Below are positions 7,688 through 16,410 of a stretch of 17,319 bases of DNA, piece after piece. This DNA is from CAYYWP01 sp050176585. Its GTDB lineage: Bacteria; Desulfobacterota; Binatia; HRBIN30; CADEER01. Both the position numbers and the translations under genes were made by a program. The DNA is taken from contig JBFXHX010000063.1 of NCBI GenBank assembly GCA_050176585.1, positions 1 through 17,319 on the forward strand, read 5' to 3'. The notes under the pieces are model-generated. The model worked only from the letters and a program-made list of their open reading frames with translations. It did not search any database and was not told the origin of the DNA. Every line of letters begins with the position of its first letter. Position 1 is the first letter of the stretch.

Positions 7688-8497
7688 TCAGCCTCGGCGG
7701 CGGACACCCATGGCAAGAAGCGCTGATGCGAGCGCGACGAGGCCGGCGAACGAGACAGCCGGGGCAACCGCGCGGCCAGGAGCAACACGCGGCGCCGTGG
7801 CAATCCCGCGCGGTGTGCTGCCAGCCGGAATCGGCAGGCCTGTCCCGGTTAGGACGGTATCCGTGGCGACGTCGATCACCTCGACTTCGTTGTCATCTTC
7901 GTCGGTGATGTACGCCAGAGTACCATTGGCGATGACCGCGGCGCCGTAGGTGCTATCGCCGTTCGGCACGGGGATCGTCGAGGTGGCGTCGTTCGCGGTC
8001 CGAATCAACCCGACGGTAGCATTCTGCAGTGGAACGTAGATCTTGGTGCAATCGGGCGTGATGGCCAGGTTACGAGGGGATCCAGTGAAAGGCAGCGTAT
8101 CCACCACGGTGTTGTCCGAAGTGCGGATCTTCGACACGCTCCCGGCGTTGTTGGCGACGTAAACGAACGCCCCGTCACATGTCACCACGGCCGAGCGCGG
8201 TTGACCGCCGACCGCGACACTGTCGATCACTGAGTGATTGCTCGTATCGATGACGCATACGTTGTCGCCCTGCCGGCTGACGGCATACGCGCGCGTCCCT
8301 GCCGGATTGAACACCACCCACTCCGGTGAGACGTAGCAAGGGTCATCGACCGTCTCGATGACGGTGTTGTTGCTCCCGTTGATGACCGTCAGGCTCCCCG
8401 TGGAGCTGCCGCCGCCTTCTTTGTTCACCACGTACACCAGCGTGCCGTCCGGACTGACCGCAGCGCTATACGGTTCGTCGAAGTCCGAGTCCTCGAT
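7688..8497 (-). CDS. YVTN-type beta-propeller surface protein, 5' end lost in the assembly gap
   Basis: The last 269 residues are visible; the start lies in the N run. Five blades can be seen, each with the pattern of a PDGTxVYV-like strand followed by a xVxVID-like strand: SAAVSPDGTLVYVVN, VVFNPAGTRAYAVS with VCVIDTSNHSVIDSV, SAVVTCDGAFVYVAN, LAITPDCTKIYVPL, and AAVIANGTLAYITD with VEVIDVATDTV. A closing strand, PRGIATAP, follows. The C-terminus is a hydrophobic segment ending in GVRRRG, like the tripartite C-terminal sorting tails of PEP-CTERM-type proteins, although no PEP motif is seen. Such propellers (YncE/YVTN family) are usually exported binding or scaffold proteins; no enzymatic function can be assigned. 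A seven-blade propeller would need about two more blades and a signal peptide upstream, so the true gap may exceed 100 bases. Fusion to the G8 protein cannot be excluded. Confidence 0.85.
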   Translation of the reverse strand: MEDSDFDEPYSAAVSPDGTLVYVVNKEGGGSSTGSLTVINGSNNTVIETVDDPCYVSPEWVVFNPAGTRAYAVSRQGDNVCVIDTSNHSVIDSVAVGGQPRSAVVTCDGAFVYVANNAGSVSKIRTSDNTVVDTLPFTGSPRNLAITPDCTKIYVPLQNATVGLIRTANDATSTIPVPNGDSTYGAAVIANGTLAYITDEDDNEVEVIDVATDTVLTGTGLPIPAGSTPRGIATAPRVAPGRAVAPAVSFAGLVALASALLAMGVRRRG

Positions 8498-8597
8498 NNN
8501 NNNNNNNNNNNNNNNNNNNNNNNNNNNNNNNNNNNNNNNNNNNNNNNNNNNNNNNNNNNNNNNNNNNNNNNNNNNNNNNNNNNNNNNNNNNNNNNNN
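8498..8597. other. Assembly gap of exactly 100 N
   Basis: The run of N starts at 8498 and ends at 8597. A round 100 is the conventional filler for a scaffold join of unknown length. It removes the 3' end of the G8 gene and the 5' end of the beta-propeller gene, so reading frames that cross it are meaningless and the true distance is unknown. Confidence 0.98.
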
Positions 8598-11500
8598 AGT
8601 GCCTCCCGGAAACACGCCGACGACGGGCATGTTGGACAGATCGACCCGGACGATGGGCTGCAGGCCGGCTTGCGTGCAGAAGCGCGCCTGGCTGTCGACC
8701 AGCACCAGCGCGCCTTCGGCAAACCCCATACCGCCGAGTTGCACGTTCACCGTCGTCGCCGGCGTGCCGCTGACGCGCCACGAGAGACCGCTGCCACCGC
8801 CGGGAGTCGGGGTGACGGTCGGCGTCATCGTGATACTCGGGGTCGTGGTGATCGTGGGCGTCGGCGTAGCCAGCCCGGTCGCCGTGACGGTAGGCGTAGC
8901 TCCTCCCGTCCGCGTCGCCGTGGGGGTCGTGGCCGGCGTCGGCGTGTTCGTCGCCGTCGGCCCCCCGCCCATCGGCGTGTTGGTGCGGGTCGGAGTGAAC
9001 CCGGTCGGCGTCACCGTCGCGGTGGCCGTCGGCGAGCCCGGCGTGCCGCCGCAGAAGTCGGACGGCATCTGGGCGCGCGGCGCGCCGCACAGCGGGTCGG
9101 CGAGCTGGTTGCCGCTCATGCGCGCGACCAGCGCATCGTTCTTCCACGCCGGCTCTTGGAAGCATTGCGTGTGCTTGGCGCCGACGTCGTTGTACTTCTT
9201 GTCGCCGGCGAAGTTGGACGGCAGCGTGAAGGCGAAGCCGAGACAGCCGTCCTTCGGACAGTCGGCCATCGACACCTCGCCGACGACCGGGCTGGTCGTG
9301 CCGCTGGCGAGCTGCGACCAGTCCTGACAGACGACGTCGAGGGCGTTGCGGCCGGTGGCATCCGGCAGATTGAGGATCGGCAGATCCGCTTTGAAATCGC
9401 TCTGGCGGATGCACTGCGCCAGGTTGGTGCCGGTCGCCGAGGCGCACGACTCACAGCGCTTGGTGCCGGTGTTGTAGTAGCACAGGTCGCGCGGCATGCA
9501 GCGCTCATAGTCGGCGCGGGAAGCCGTGGTGAAGTCCTCGACGAGCGGCCGCTGGTCGAGCTTGACCGTCAAAAGGCCACCCTTGACCTCCGGTACGGGC
9601 AGGTTCTTGCACCAATCGTTCGCATCGCCGGGCTTGCACGGCTTCGACACCAGCGAGGCTTGCGTGCCGGTGGGGCCGACCAGATGGGGGTTCACCCGCA
9701 CGTAGCGTCCCTGGATGGCATCGTTGCCCTGCGTCCCGTCGCCGACGAACAGCTGGTAGGTCGCCGCGGCGTCGTTGCGCGCGTACAGATGGTAGAGCAC
9801 GTAGCTCTTGTCCTTGAGAAAGGTGGCCGGTGTGAACGGGTTCGCCGACGCGAAGCAGGTCGGCTGCAGCCTGCTGTTGATGCTCACATTGGACGGGCCT
9901 TCTGGCTGGACGTTCGGGGATACGGTGATCGAGTTCGGCGATAGCGCCAGCACCGAGAAGGGGTTGTTGTTCCCCGGTTTCGTCGCACCCTGTACGGAGA
10001 TGGCCTGTCCGACGACCAGGTTCGCGCCAATCCCCGGCGCGCTGATGGTGTTCGGCTCCGTGAAGGTCACGGAGCCGGTGAACGGCGTGGTCGGAAGGCC
10101 GCCGCTGGTATCGATGTAGTAGATCGCGCCGGGTTGCCCGTTGAGGTCGGGCGGCTCCGACTGGGTCAGATGCGGCGCGTGAAAGATGTTCGGGCCGGTC
10201 ATGAACGTACCGCGCTCGGTGCCCGAGACGCCCGCGTCGCACACCTGGCCGGCATCATCAATTTCTCCGTTCAACTTCCACTGCCGGTAGATCGCCACAC
10301 CCGGCGCCGCCGGCCAGTTGGCGGGATCGACGTTGTTCGCGTAGGTCGTGGTCGTCGTCGCCGGGTTCTGTTGCAGCGCCGCCATGACGCTGGTGACGAA
10401 CTGGTACGGCGAGGTCTGCAGCCCAAAGGAGAGGCACTCGTCGCTCTGCGAGGGCGCGTTGAAAAAGGCGTTGCGGCTGAGCGAGGTGGTGGGCAGCGTC
10501 ACCTGGCAGGTGTTGCAGTTCTGGCTTGTCCCGGTGCGTTGGCACTTGCCCTTGTGGCCGTCCGGCGTCTGACAGTCCGCGCCGCAGGTCGTACACTGGT
10601 TATTCGGTTCCGAGACGACCCCGGAGGCCCCAGTCAGGCTGGCGTCGAGGTCGATCAGGATCGTCTGGAAGTCGATTGGGCCGATCGGCAGCGGATTGAT
10701 GGGATTCGAAGGGCCGGAGATCTGCGCGCCGCCGGCGAGGTTGACCATGCTGCCGTTGATGTAGTCGCGCGTGCGATCCACGACGTTGTGGCGGCAGGAA
10801 CCCAAGCGTAGCATCGGCTCCTTGAAGCCGTCCTCGGGGCCGAAGCTGAAGCACATGTTCAGGTCCTTCAGCGCGTCCGGCACCTTCTTGAAGAAGGTCG
10901 CCGCCCGGTAGGCGAAGGCCGGCGGATAGTAGAAGCCGTTGGGTTGCTTCCATCCCACCGGTGCGTCGAGGACCATCATCGCGTGTGGATCGACCACACC
11001 GTTCTTCTTGATCGCGGGCTGCCTTGTCGAGCTGTAGATGCCGCAGGGCAAGCCGTCGGGCAGATCGCACTGCCCTTTGCCCTGGCACGGCTGCGGATCG
11101 CACTCCCACGCGCCGATGTTCAGGAACAGATTGCCGTCGGCGAAGTGCGGCCCGTCGTAGATGTTGATCAGACGCTTGGGGTTGAAGGCGCCGCTCCAGA
11201 TGCCGATCCCTTCGGCGTCGAGATTGCACGTCACCCCGTTGCCGCGCACGCACGGGCCGTACGCGCCGAGGGAGTCAGTGTTGGTGACCGGAAAGATCGG
11301 CCCCGAGCGGCGCGCGAACTTGCTGGCGCCGGTGCCGTGCTGGGTGGTGCCGACGAAGAGGTTGTCCTTGATGAGCGAGAAGTATCCCGGCGGCACCTGC
11401 ACCCAGCTTCCCGCGGTGACGATGGTGAGGCCGCCGAACAGCTGGTCGGTCATGGCGCTGTTCATGAACAGATAGAACCAGGGGCGCAGCCAGATCGAAC

Positions 11501-14500
11501 CGAAGTTCACCTCCGTCCAGTTGTAGGAGGTGGTGAAGCGGTCGAGCACGGTGGTGACACACGAGTGGGTGTTGGGCGTCAGGCCGTCCTTCTCCGCATT
11601 CTGGCCGTTCAAAGCCGTCTGCGCGCAGTTGGTGAAGAACGCACCGCTCGGCCCGGCCTGGTTTGGCTGGATGGGCTGGAAGTTGCCCAGCACCGCGGGG
11701 CGAGCGAACTGGTCTACGCCGTTGATCTTGAGCTTACTCGGCGGCTTCAGGCTGCCATCCGCATTGAGCAGATACGGGTTCTTGATCGCGGTGAAGCCGT
11801 TGAACGTGAAGGGATCCCCCGCAAACGGAATGGACGCCGGTGGAATCTCCGCCTGCGCGGGCAGGGCCAGCGCCGCAGTCGTGCACGAGTTGCCGCGGAA
11901 GCGCCGCAGCGGCGCCTGGTAGCCCCTTGACACGTCGTTGTAGTTGGCGAGCACCGTACCGGTGTTGTTGGGGGTACCTGGTCCGTCGAACTGGTGGTGC
12001 AGGCTGGCCCCGCTCACTCCGGAGCCGAGCAGCCAGTAGCAGGAGCCGAAGCCGTGCACGCCGACGGCGGCGTTGCCGACGAATTCGTTCGCCGCGTTCA
12101 TCGCCCAGAAGGTCACCGGCATGAAGGTGTCGGAACCCGTGCGGAGCTCCGGCAGCCGGACGTCATCGGTCACGGTGCAACTTTTCGGTTTACCCCCCAT
12201 CGGGTGCAGGCAATTGCAATCCTCGAGGTGCGGGCCGCCGCAGACGCCGTCGAGGATCGGCGGCACATAGCGCGCCAACAGTGAAGGCGTCGGCTGAGCG
12301 GCTTGGGCGTTGAAAAACTCCTTCAGCGAGCCGCGCACCGACATGCCGAGGTTGTGGCAGAGGCGGTTCTCGATCTCCGAGCCGTCCTCGAGATAATAGC
12401 CGTGCCCCATCGACAGAAAGCCGACGTTGCGCGCCAGCGTGACGCCGTGTGTGCCGTGGAGCACGGCGAAGCGGGTCATCGAATCCCAGATGGAGCTGTC
12501 CTTCACGAACGCCTGGTTCTTCGTCACCCCGTTCTCGACGTATTGCGTGTAATCGGTCGACTTGCCGAGGTGGAAATGCACAGGGTAGTGCCCCATGCGG
12601 CCGCCCTGGCCGAGCTGCTTGAACTCGACGCCCTGGATCTGCACCGCCTTGAAGCCCTGGCGCACCATCATGTGGCCGCCGAAGTAGCAGTCATGGTCGG
12701 GCGGCGTATTGCCGTTCAGCATACAGCTCTTGGTGTTGGTCTTGACCGCGGGGAACTCGTCCGCGGCGGTGACGCCGAGCGAGCGGATTTGGATGCTGCG
12801 CGACAACAGCCCGACGGCGGCGCGCAGGTCGGCCGCCTTTCGGTTCAATTTCGCCTCGGTGTACTCGGCGCCCGAGATGGTGGAAGCGTCGAAGATCTCC
12901 GCGAAGTGCGGGTAGTCGAGCGCATCCGACGCGGTCGCGGTCGCCGCGCATCCACCCGGCCCCATCCCGTTCGCAACCGGCCGGCACAGCGCGATCTGCG
13001 TACCCGAGGTATCGATGCTGCGAATCGTGCGCACCTCGGAGTGCGTCGGGTACCAATCGGTGGTGCCGACGACGATCTGGTCGCCGGCCGCCCAGTCCTT
13101 TACAGCGCGATCGACGGTGAGCACGGTGCCCGCGGGCTGTGCACCCACCGCCGAGGTGTTCACCGCCTGCAGTCGCACCCAGCTACTGCCGGTCAGATTG
13201 GCCCATGCCTTCATCTCGGCGGTGTCGAGCGTCGACTCCGCCGCCGAAGGCACCTTGCACTCGGTGTCGGAGTCGTACTTGGTGCGCCAGTCGCTGTCCT
13301 GGAGCGGCTTGACCCCTTTGTAGCCGTAGAGGTTCAGAGTGCCGCCGTAGCTCACGCCGAGGACCTTGTAGCCCCACGGCGTAGGGTCGAAGTTCAAGTT
13401 GCCGTAGTCCTCCAGCAACTTGTTGAGCGGATTGGCCGACGGCCTGGTGAGGTTGCTGCAGGGATCGTCCGAGTCCCTCTGCGTGCAGTAGAAGGTGTTC
13501 GGCTTGAAATCTCGGTTCGAGGGCAGGCACCGCGTCTTCGACTTCGGCGCCGTCTGGCATTCGATACCGGGCGGCGGGCTCGGCACGGTGCCTTGCACGC
13601 TCGGATCGTCGCCGTAGAGGCCGATCGACAATTTGCCGCCCTGCGCGCCGAAGGGGCACTTCGGCGAGCCCGCCTGCAGCGTGCCGCCCTTTTCGACCAA
13701 CAGCGACTTGACCCGAATGTCGATGGTCTTCCCGGGATCTTCGATGATGTACAGCGCGCCTTTGGTGACGTTGGACCGGTTCTCGATGATGTTGACGTAC
13801 CCTGTGCCACTGGAGGTGTAGGTGCCCGCCTTGGTGATCTTGTAGCAGCGGTCGATGATGGCGGGCAGCGCACCGCTCAGCTCCGCGCAGTTGGCCGGCA
13901 GGTAGTCGGGGCAGGGCGGCTCGCCAAGCGCTTCCACCTTCAGGTGGACGGTTTCGTGCACCTGCGCGCTGGCATTGCAGTTGGCACCGTCGGGAACGCA
14001 GGCCTGGAAGGTAATCTCGAATTGCCGTCCGATGTCGGCTTCCGACGCCGTGAACTGAAAAACGCCGCTCTGCGGGTCGAGCATCACCTTGGGCGCGAGG
14101 TCGGGCTCGGGGTACATGCGGTACACGATCTCGTCGGCGCCGCTGGCGAACAATTGCAGCCTGAGCGTCTCGCCGGGACGCACGCTCTGGTCGTCGATGG
14201 ATGCGAGCGCGATCTCGGGCGCAGGGTCCTGCCCGATGCCGCCTTGGGGTTGCACGACATGGATCGAGATCGTCTCCTCATCGCCCAGCTCGCCATCGCT
14301 GGCGCGGAAAGTAATTTGGATGGGCTCCTGCGTGATCTCGGTCGGAAAGATGCAAAACACGCCGGATGCGGTGAGAAAGTAGGAATCGGGCGGCAGTGCC
14401 GAGATCGAGAACACCACCGGGTCCCCGTCCGGATCGACCGCCGAAAGCGGAATCAGCAGGTCGTCGCCCAGCTCCATCGTGCGGTCGCCGATGGGCGCCA

Positions 14501-14723
14501 AGACGGGCGCCTGATTGGGCGCCGCCGTCGCGGTAACCGTCGGCGGCACTGCGGTGGCCGTGAGCGTCGGCGGCGCCAGCGTGGGCGTCCGCGTCGCCGC
14601 TGGCCGATCATCGTCGTCGCCGCAGGCCGACAGCGCCAGGACGGCGGCCAGCGCGTTCAGCACACGCGCGACGGTGCGCAACGCCGATCCCCCGCTTGCA
14701 CGATTCCCGTTCATCCCTCGCAT
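8598..14723 (-). CDS. Giant G8-domain lipoprotein, CEMIP/TMEM2-like right-handed beta-helix protein, 3' end lost in gap
   Basis: The visible part has 2042 residues. A lipoprotein signal ends at LALSAC (C34, then Gly), followed by a short Thr/Pro/Ala linker (about 42-73). Two Ig/cadherin-like domains follow (about 74-156 and 167-265; the first with VDPDGDPVVFSIS). A G8-type domain starts near residue 280 (KSLLVEKGGTLQAG, 339-352). Its later strand region includes DWAAGDQIVVGTTDWYPTHS (543-562). The CEMIP-like core is very clear: CYFGGHMMVRQG (679-690), GRMGHYPVHFHLG (708-720), VKDSSIWDSMTRFAVLHGTHG (within 740-760) and GHGYYLEDGSE (773-783). ILIDLDASLTG comes near 1355-1365, a Cys-rich stretch at about 1377-1406, a second Thr/Pro linker at about 1895-1975, and a final beta-rich domain. 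Animal relatives bind or cleave hyaluronan; the substrate here is unknown. The start at 14723 has GGAGAG (14728-14733) four bases upstream; the in-frame ATG at 14765 is a less likely alternative. Confidence 0.9.
8798..9048 (-). repeat. C-terminal Thr/Pro-rich low-complexity linker of the G8 protein
   Basis: This stretch encodes about 80 residues with patterns such as TATATVTPT, TPTRTNTP, TPTPATTPTATRT and TPTVTPTP. It separates the Cys-rich end of the G8 body from a final domain that begins GLSWRVSGTP. The plus strand shows repeated GTCGGCGT-like units. The gap begins about 200 bases beyond it, and repetitive DNA of this kind may have contributed to the assembly break. Confidence 0.75.
14505..14600 (-). 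repeat. N-terminal Thr/Pro/Ala linker of the G8 protein
   Basis: About 32 residues rich in T, P and A follow the lipidated cysteine and the acidic GDDDDRP stretch. The order Cys, Gly, four acidic or His residues, RPAAT, then Thr/Pro linker is the same as in the DUF3604 lipoprotein at 7146-7165, and the underlying DNA is also similar. Confidence 0.7.
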
Positions 14724-14820
14724 TGCGCTCTCCGATCCGAGTCCGCGACTCTGCCGGTCACTCACACGCGCTGCGCGCTCGCACCGACGCGCTCACGCAA
14801 AGCGGCCATGTCGCCGCCGT

Positions 14821-14834
14821 GCATTCCAGAATGC
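14821..14834. promoter_or_regulatory. 14-base palindrome upstream of the G8 gene, candidate operator
   Basis: GCATTC (14821-14826) and GAATGC (14829-14834) form a perfect inverted repeat around a 2-base centre, about 100 bases before the G8 start codon. On the minus strand it overlaps a weak -10-like CATTCT (14828-14833), with GTGACA (14852-14857) 18 bases upstream as a possible -35 (5 of 6 matches to TTGACA). The layout fits a repressor site on a promoter, but the evidence is visual only. Confidence 0.33.
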
Positions 14835-14909
14835 CCGGACGCGAGTAGCTTTGTCACCAAATGTTTCGCCTAGATTTGCCGGCAGCCAGTAAGTGGCGGC
14901 CGAGCGAAG

Positions 14910-15737
14910 CTAGGAGCAGGCCTCCAGACAATCCTCGTAATCCTGCCGGCACCCCTGGAGGCACGGCACGTCCTGGTCCGACGCGGATGAATCACATTGG
15001 TCCTTCGCACAGGCCCGGTACGCCGCGCTGCAGCTCAGCGCACACGCGCGCGAGGGACCGGGGGTCGGGTCGGCCGCCAGTGGCGCCGCGGCCGGGCCGG
15101 CGAAGGCGGTGATCACGGCGCACAGCGCGAACGCCGGCAGCGCCTGGCGCGAGCGTCGCATCACCATGAAGGCGCCGACGACCAGCAGCGCAGCGGCCGC
15201 GACTGCCAGGCCCACGCCGGAGAGCAGGGGAGCGACCGCGCTGCAGGGCGTGGTGTTGACGGTAAAGCCGAAGCTGCAATCGACGTCGGGGAAGTTCGTC
15301 TGCGCGACGATGAAGAATTGCGCGCCGGCGGGGACGACAAAGGAGAACGGCATCGAATCGCTCGCGCCAGTGTCGCCGGCGTAGTTCGTCGCGAGATCGT
15401 CAGGATCGAAGCTGTCGACGTACGCCATGATGTGCACGTCGTCCCTGCAGTCGCCCTCGTCGAAGATCGCGGTGAAACACTGCTCGGTGGCGGCGCTGTT
15501 GCAGAACCGAAAGCGCTGCCAGAGCGCCGACTGGTCGAACGTGCCGGGAAACGCCTCCACCGCGCAGGTGGTCGGCATGCCGTCGCGCAACAGGCGCTTC
15601 GGCATCTCCGGCTGTTGGCCGTTGAAGGACGCCTCGATCGTCGTCGAGGCTGCGCGTGCGCTGGTCGTCACCGCGGCACCAAGCAGCACGCACGCCAACG
15701 CGATGTTCAGCGAGGTATACCCCGCAGCAGTCCGCAT
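14910..15737 (-). CDS. Secreted/membrane protein: PPC-like beta domain, two hydrophobic segments and a twin four-cysteine C-terminus
   Basis: I do not recognise a named family for the whole 275 residues. A signal peptide (1-29, ending SARA) precedes a beta-sandwich-like domain at about 30-165. That domain contains FDPDDLATNYAGDTG (110-124) and FSFVVPAGAQFFIVAQ (131-146), resembling the pre-peptidase C-terminal (PPC) type found in many secreted proteins. A hydrophobic stretch (about 170-193) then meets RRSR (194-197), like a C-terminal sorting tail. The protein does not stop there: a second hydrophobic stretch (about 199-219) leads to a Pro-rich spacer and two copies of a four-Cys motif, C232/C236/C243/C248 and C259/C263/C270/C274. 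A strong ribosome-binding site, TAAGGAGG (15743-15750), five bases before the ATG, fixes the start. It lies 186 bases upstream of the G8 gene on the same strand, so co-expression is possible. The real gene is well supported; function is unknown. Confidence 0.85.
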   Translation of the reverse strand: MRTAAGYTSLNIALACVLLGAAVTTSARAASTTIEASFNGQQPEMPKRLLRDGMPTTCAVEAFPGTFDQSALWQRFRFCNSAATEQCFTAIFDEGDCRDDVHIMAYVDSFDPDDLATNYAGDTGASDSMPFSFVVPAGAQFFIVAQTNFPDVDCSFGFTVNTTPCSAVAPLLSGVGLAVAAAALLVVGAFMVMRRSRQALPAFALCAVITAFAGPAAAPLAADPTPGPSRACALSCSAAYRACAKDQCDSSASDQDVPCLQGCRQDYEDCLEACS

Positions 15738-15742
15738 CCCGG

Positions 15743-15750
15743 CCTCCTTA
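15743..15750 (-). promoter_or_regulatory. Near-perfect Shine-Dalgarno site
   Basis: TAAGGAGG on the minus strand, five bases before the ATG at 15737, is the strongest ribosome-binding site in the window and settles the start of the twin-Cys protein. A small palindrome, CGCTTTAGCG (15751-15760), lies directly upstream of it. Confidence 0.8.
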
Positions 15751-16383
15751 CGCTTTAGCGGGGCGCACGTAACACGGGGCTATGTGGAGCATCAAGGCAC
15801 AAAACGACACGGCTGCGCGGCCATGCGCCGCGGGAAGCCGTGGGAGGTCGGTGCCGCGTGCACCGTCCGCCCGCTTGTCTTGGCGCGGGATTGCAGTCGG
15901 CCGCCGGGTGACTGCTGAGCGCCGCGGTCACCAAACAGATCCGCAGTGACGCCTCAACGGCCGCTAACCCAGCACGCGATCGTGGTCGCCAGAGAGCGCA
16001 GGGCGGTCGTAGAACGTAAGCGCGCCCGCATACCGAATGATCTGGGCGAGTCTGGGATCAGCTCGAAAGTGAGCCGACCAGCGGTTTGGGCAGACGCACA
16101 CCGCGAAATCGGGAGGGGAGAATGGGCGACCACGAGCTCGTCGCGAAGTAAAGATACCAGAAGAGTGCGCGAGCTTGACCAAGAAGGTGGGGACGACGCA
16201 TCCGCAGCTCGCACGGCTCGCGCAGCGCAAAGGCTGTTCAACAGTCGATAGCGCGAATGACCGAGCGGCAACCGAAGGGCGGACCATGCCGCACCACTCT
16301 AGCGATCGCTCTGACTCAGTTCCCTGAGGAATGGCCACTTCTCGTGCTCTCCGCCCCGGGTTGGGTAGGCAGGCGCCGGATGC

Positions 16384-16389
16384 TACACA
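16384..16389 (+). promoter_or_regulatory. Candidate -10 element of the EamA transporter gene
   Basis: TACACA lies 21 bases before the GTG at 16411, with TTGGGT (16361-16366) 17 bases upstream as a weak -35. Each hexamer matches consensus at only three of six positions, but the spacing is right and the GCTACAC core repeats the one before the PxpA-like gene. If used, the 5' leader would be only about 15 bases long and no Shine-Dalgarno site is visible in it. Confidence 0.32.
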
Positions 16390-16410
16390 TCACGCGGCGC
16401 GCCGATCACC

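Larger units (their letters stand above)
15738..16410. other. Long divergent intergenic region without a convincing gene
   Basis: These 673 bases lie between divergently oriented genes. The region must hold promoters for both, but only the TACACA element near 16384 and the Shine-Dalgarno site at 15743-15750 are visible. Open frames exist on both strands between 15946 and 16338. Their translations are rich in Arg, Ser and Cys, lack ribosome-binding sites and resemble no family I know. A gene remnant cannot be excluded. No tRNA, CRISPR or mobile-element signature was seen. Confidence 0.55.

Noticed and set aside
6949..9048. GTCGGCGT-like repeats considered as CRISPR or a tandem-repeat locus
   Set aside because: The units are irregular, have no spacers and are fully explained by Thr/Pro codons in protein linkers.
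8358..9944. Plus-strand open frame of 528 codons crossing the N gap
   Set aside because: It runs through 100 N, so the frame is artificial, and both sides are explained by minus-strand genes.
12303..14873. Plus-strand open frame of 856 codons opposite the G8 gene
   Set aside because: Its product is Arg/Val/His-rich with no family motif, whereas the minus strand encodes clear G8/CEMIP motifs over the same bases. Long antisense frames are expected in DNA this GC-rich.
15964..16338. Possible small minus-strand gene or remnant in the spacer before the transporter
   Set aside because: Some of its C-terminal part reads like ordinary protein (RADPRLAQIIRYAGALTFYD), but there is no ribosome-binding site, third codon positions are not strongly GC-biased, and I recognise no family. 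Left as unassigned spacer; a translated search could decide.
2440..16410. HupE/UreJ protein as part of a hydrogenase or urease cluster
   Set aside because: No hydrogenase or urease structural or accessory gene is in the window; its coupling is to the DUF3604 and isomerase genes.
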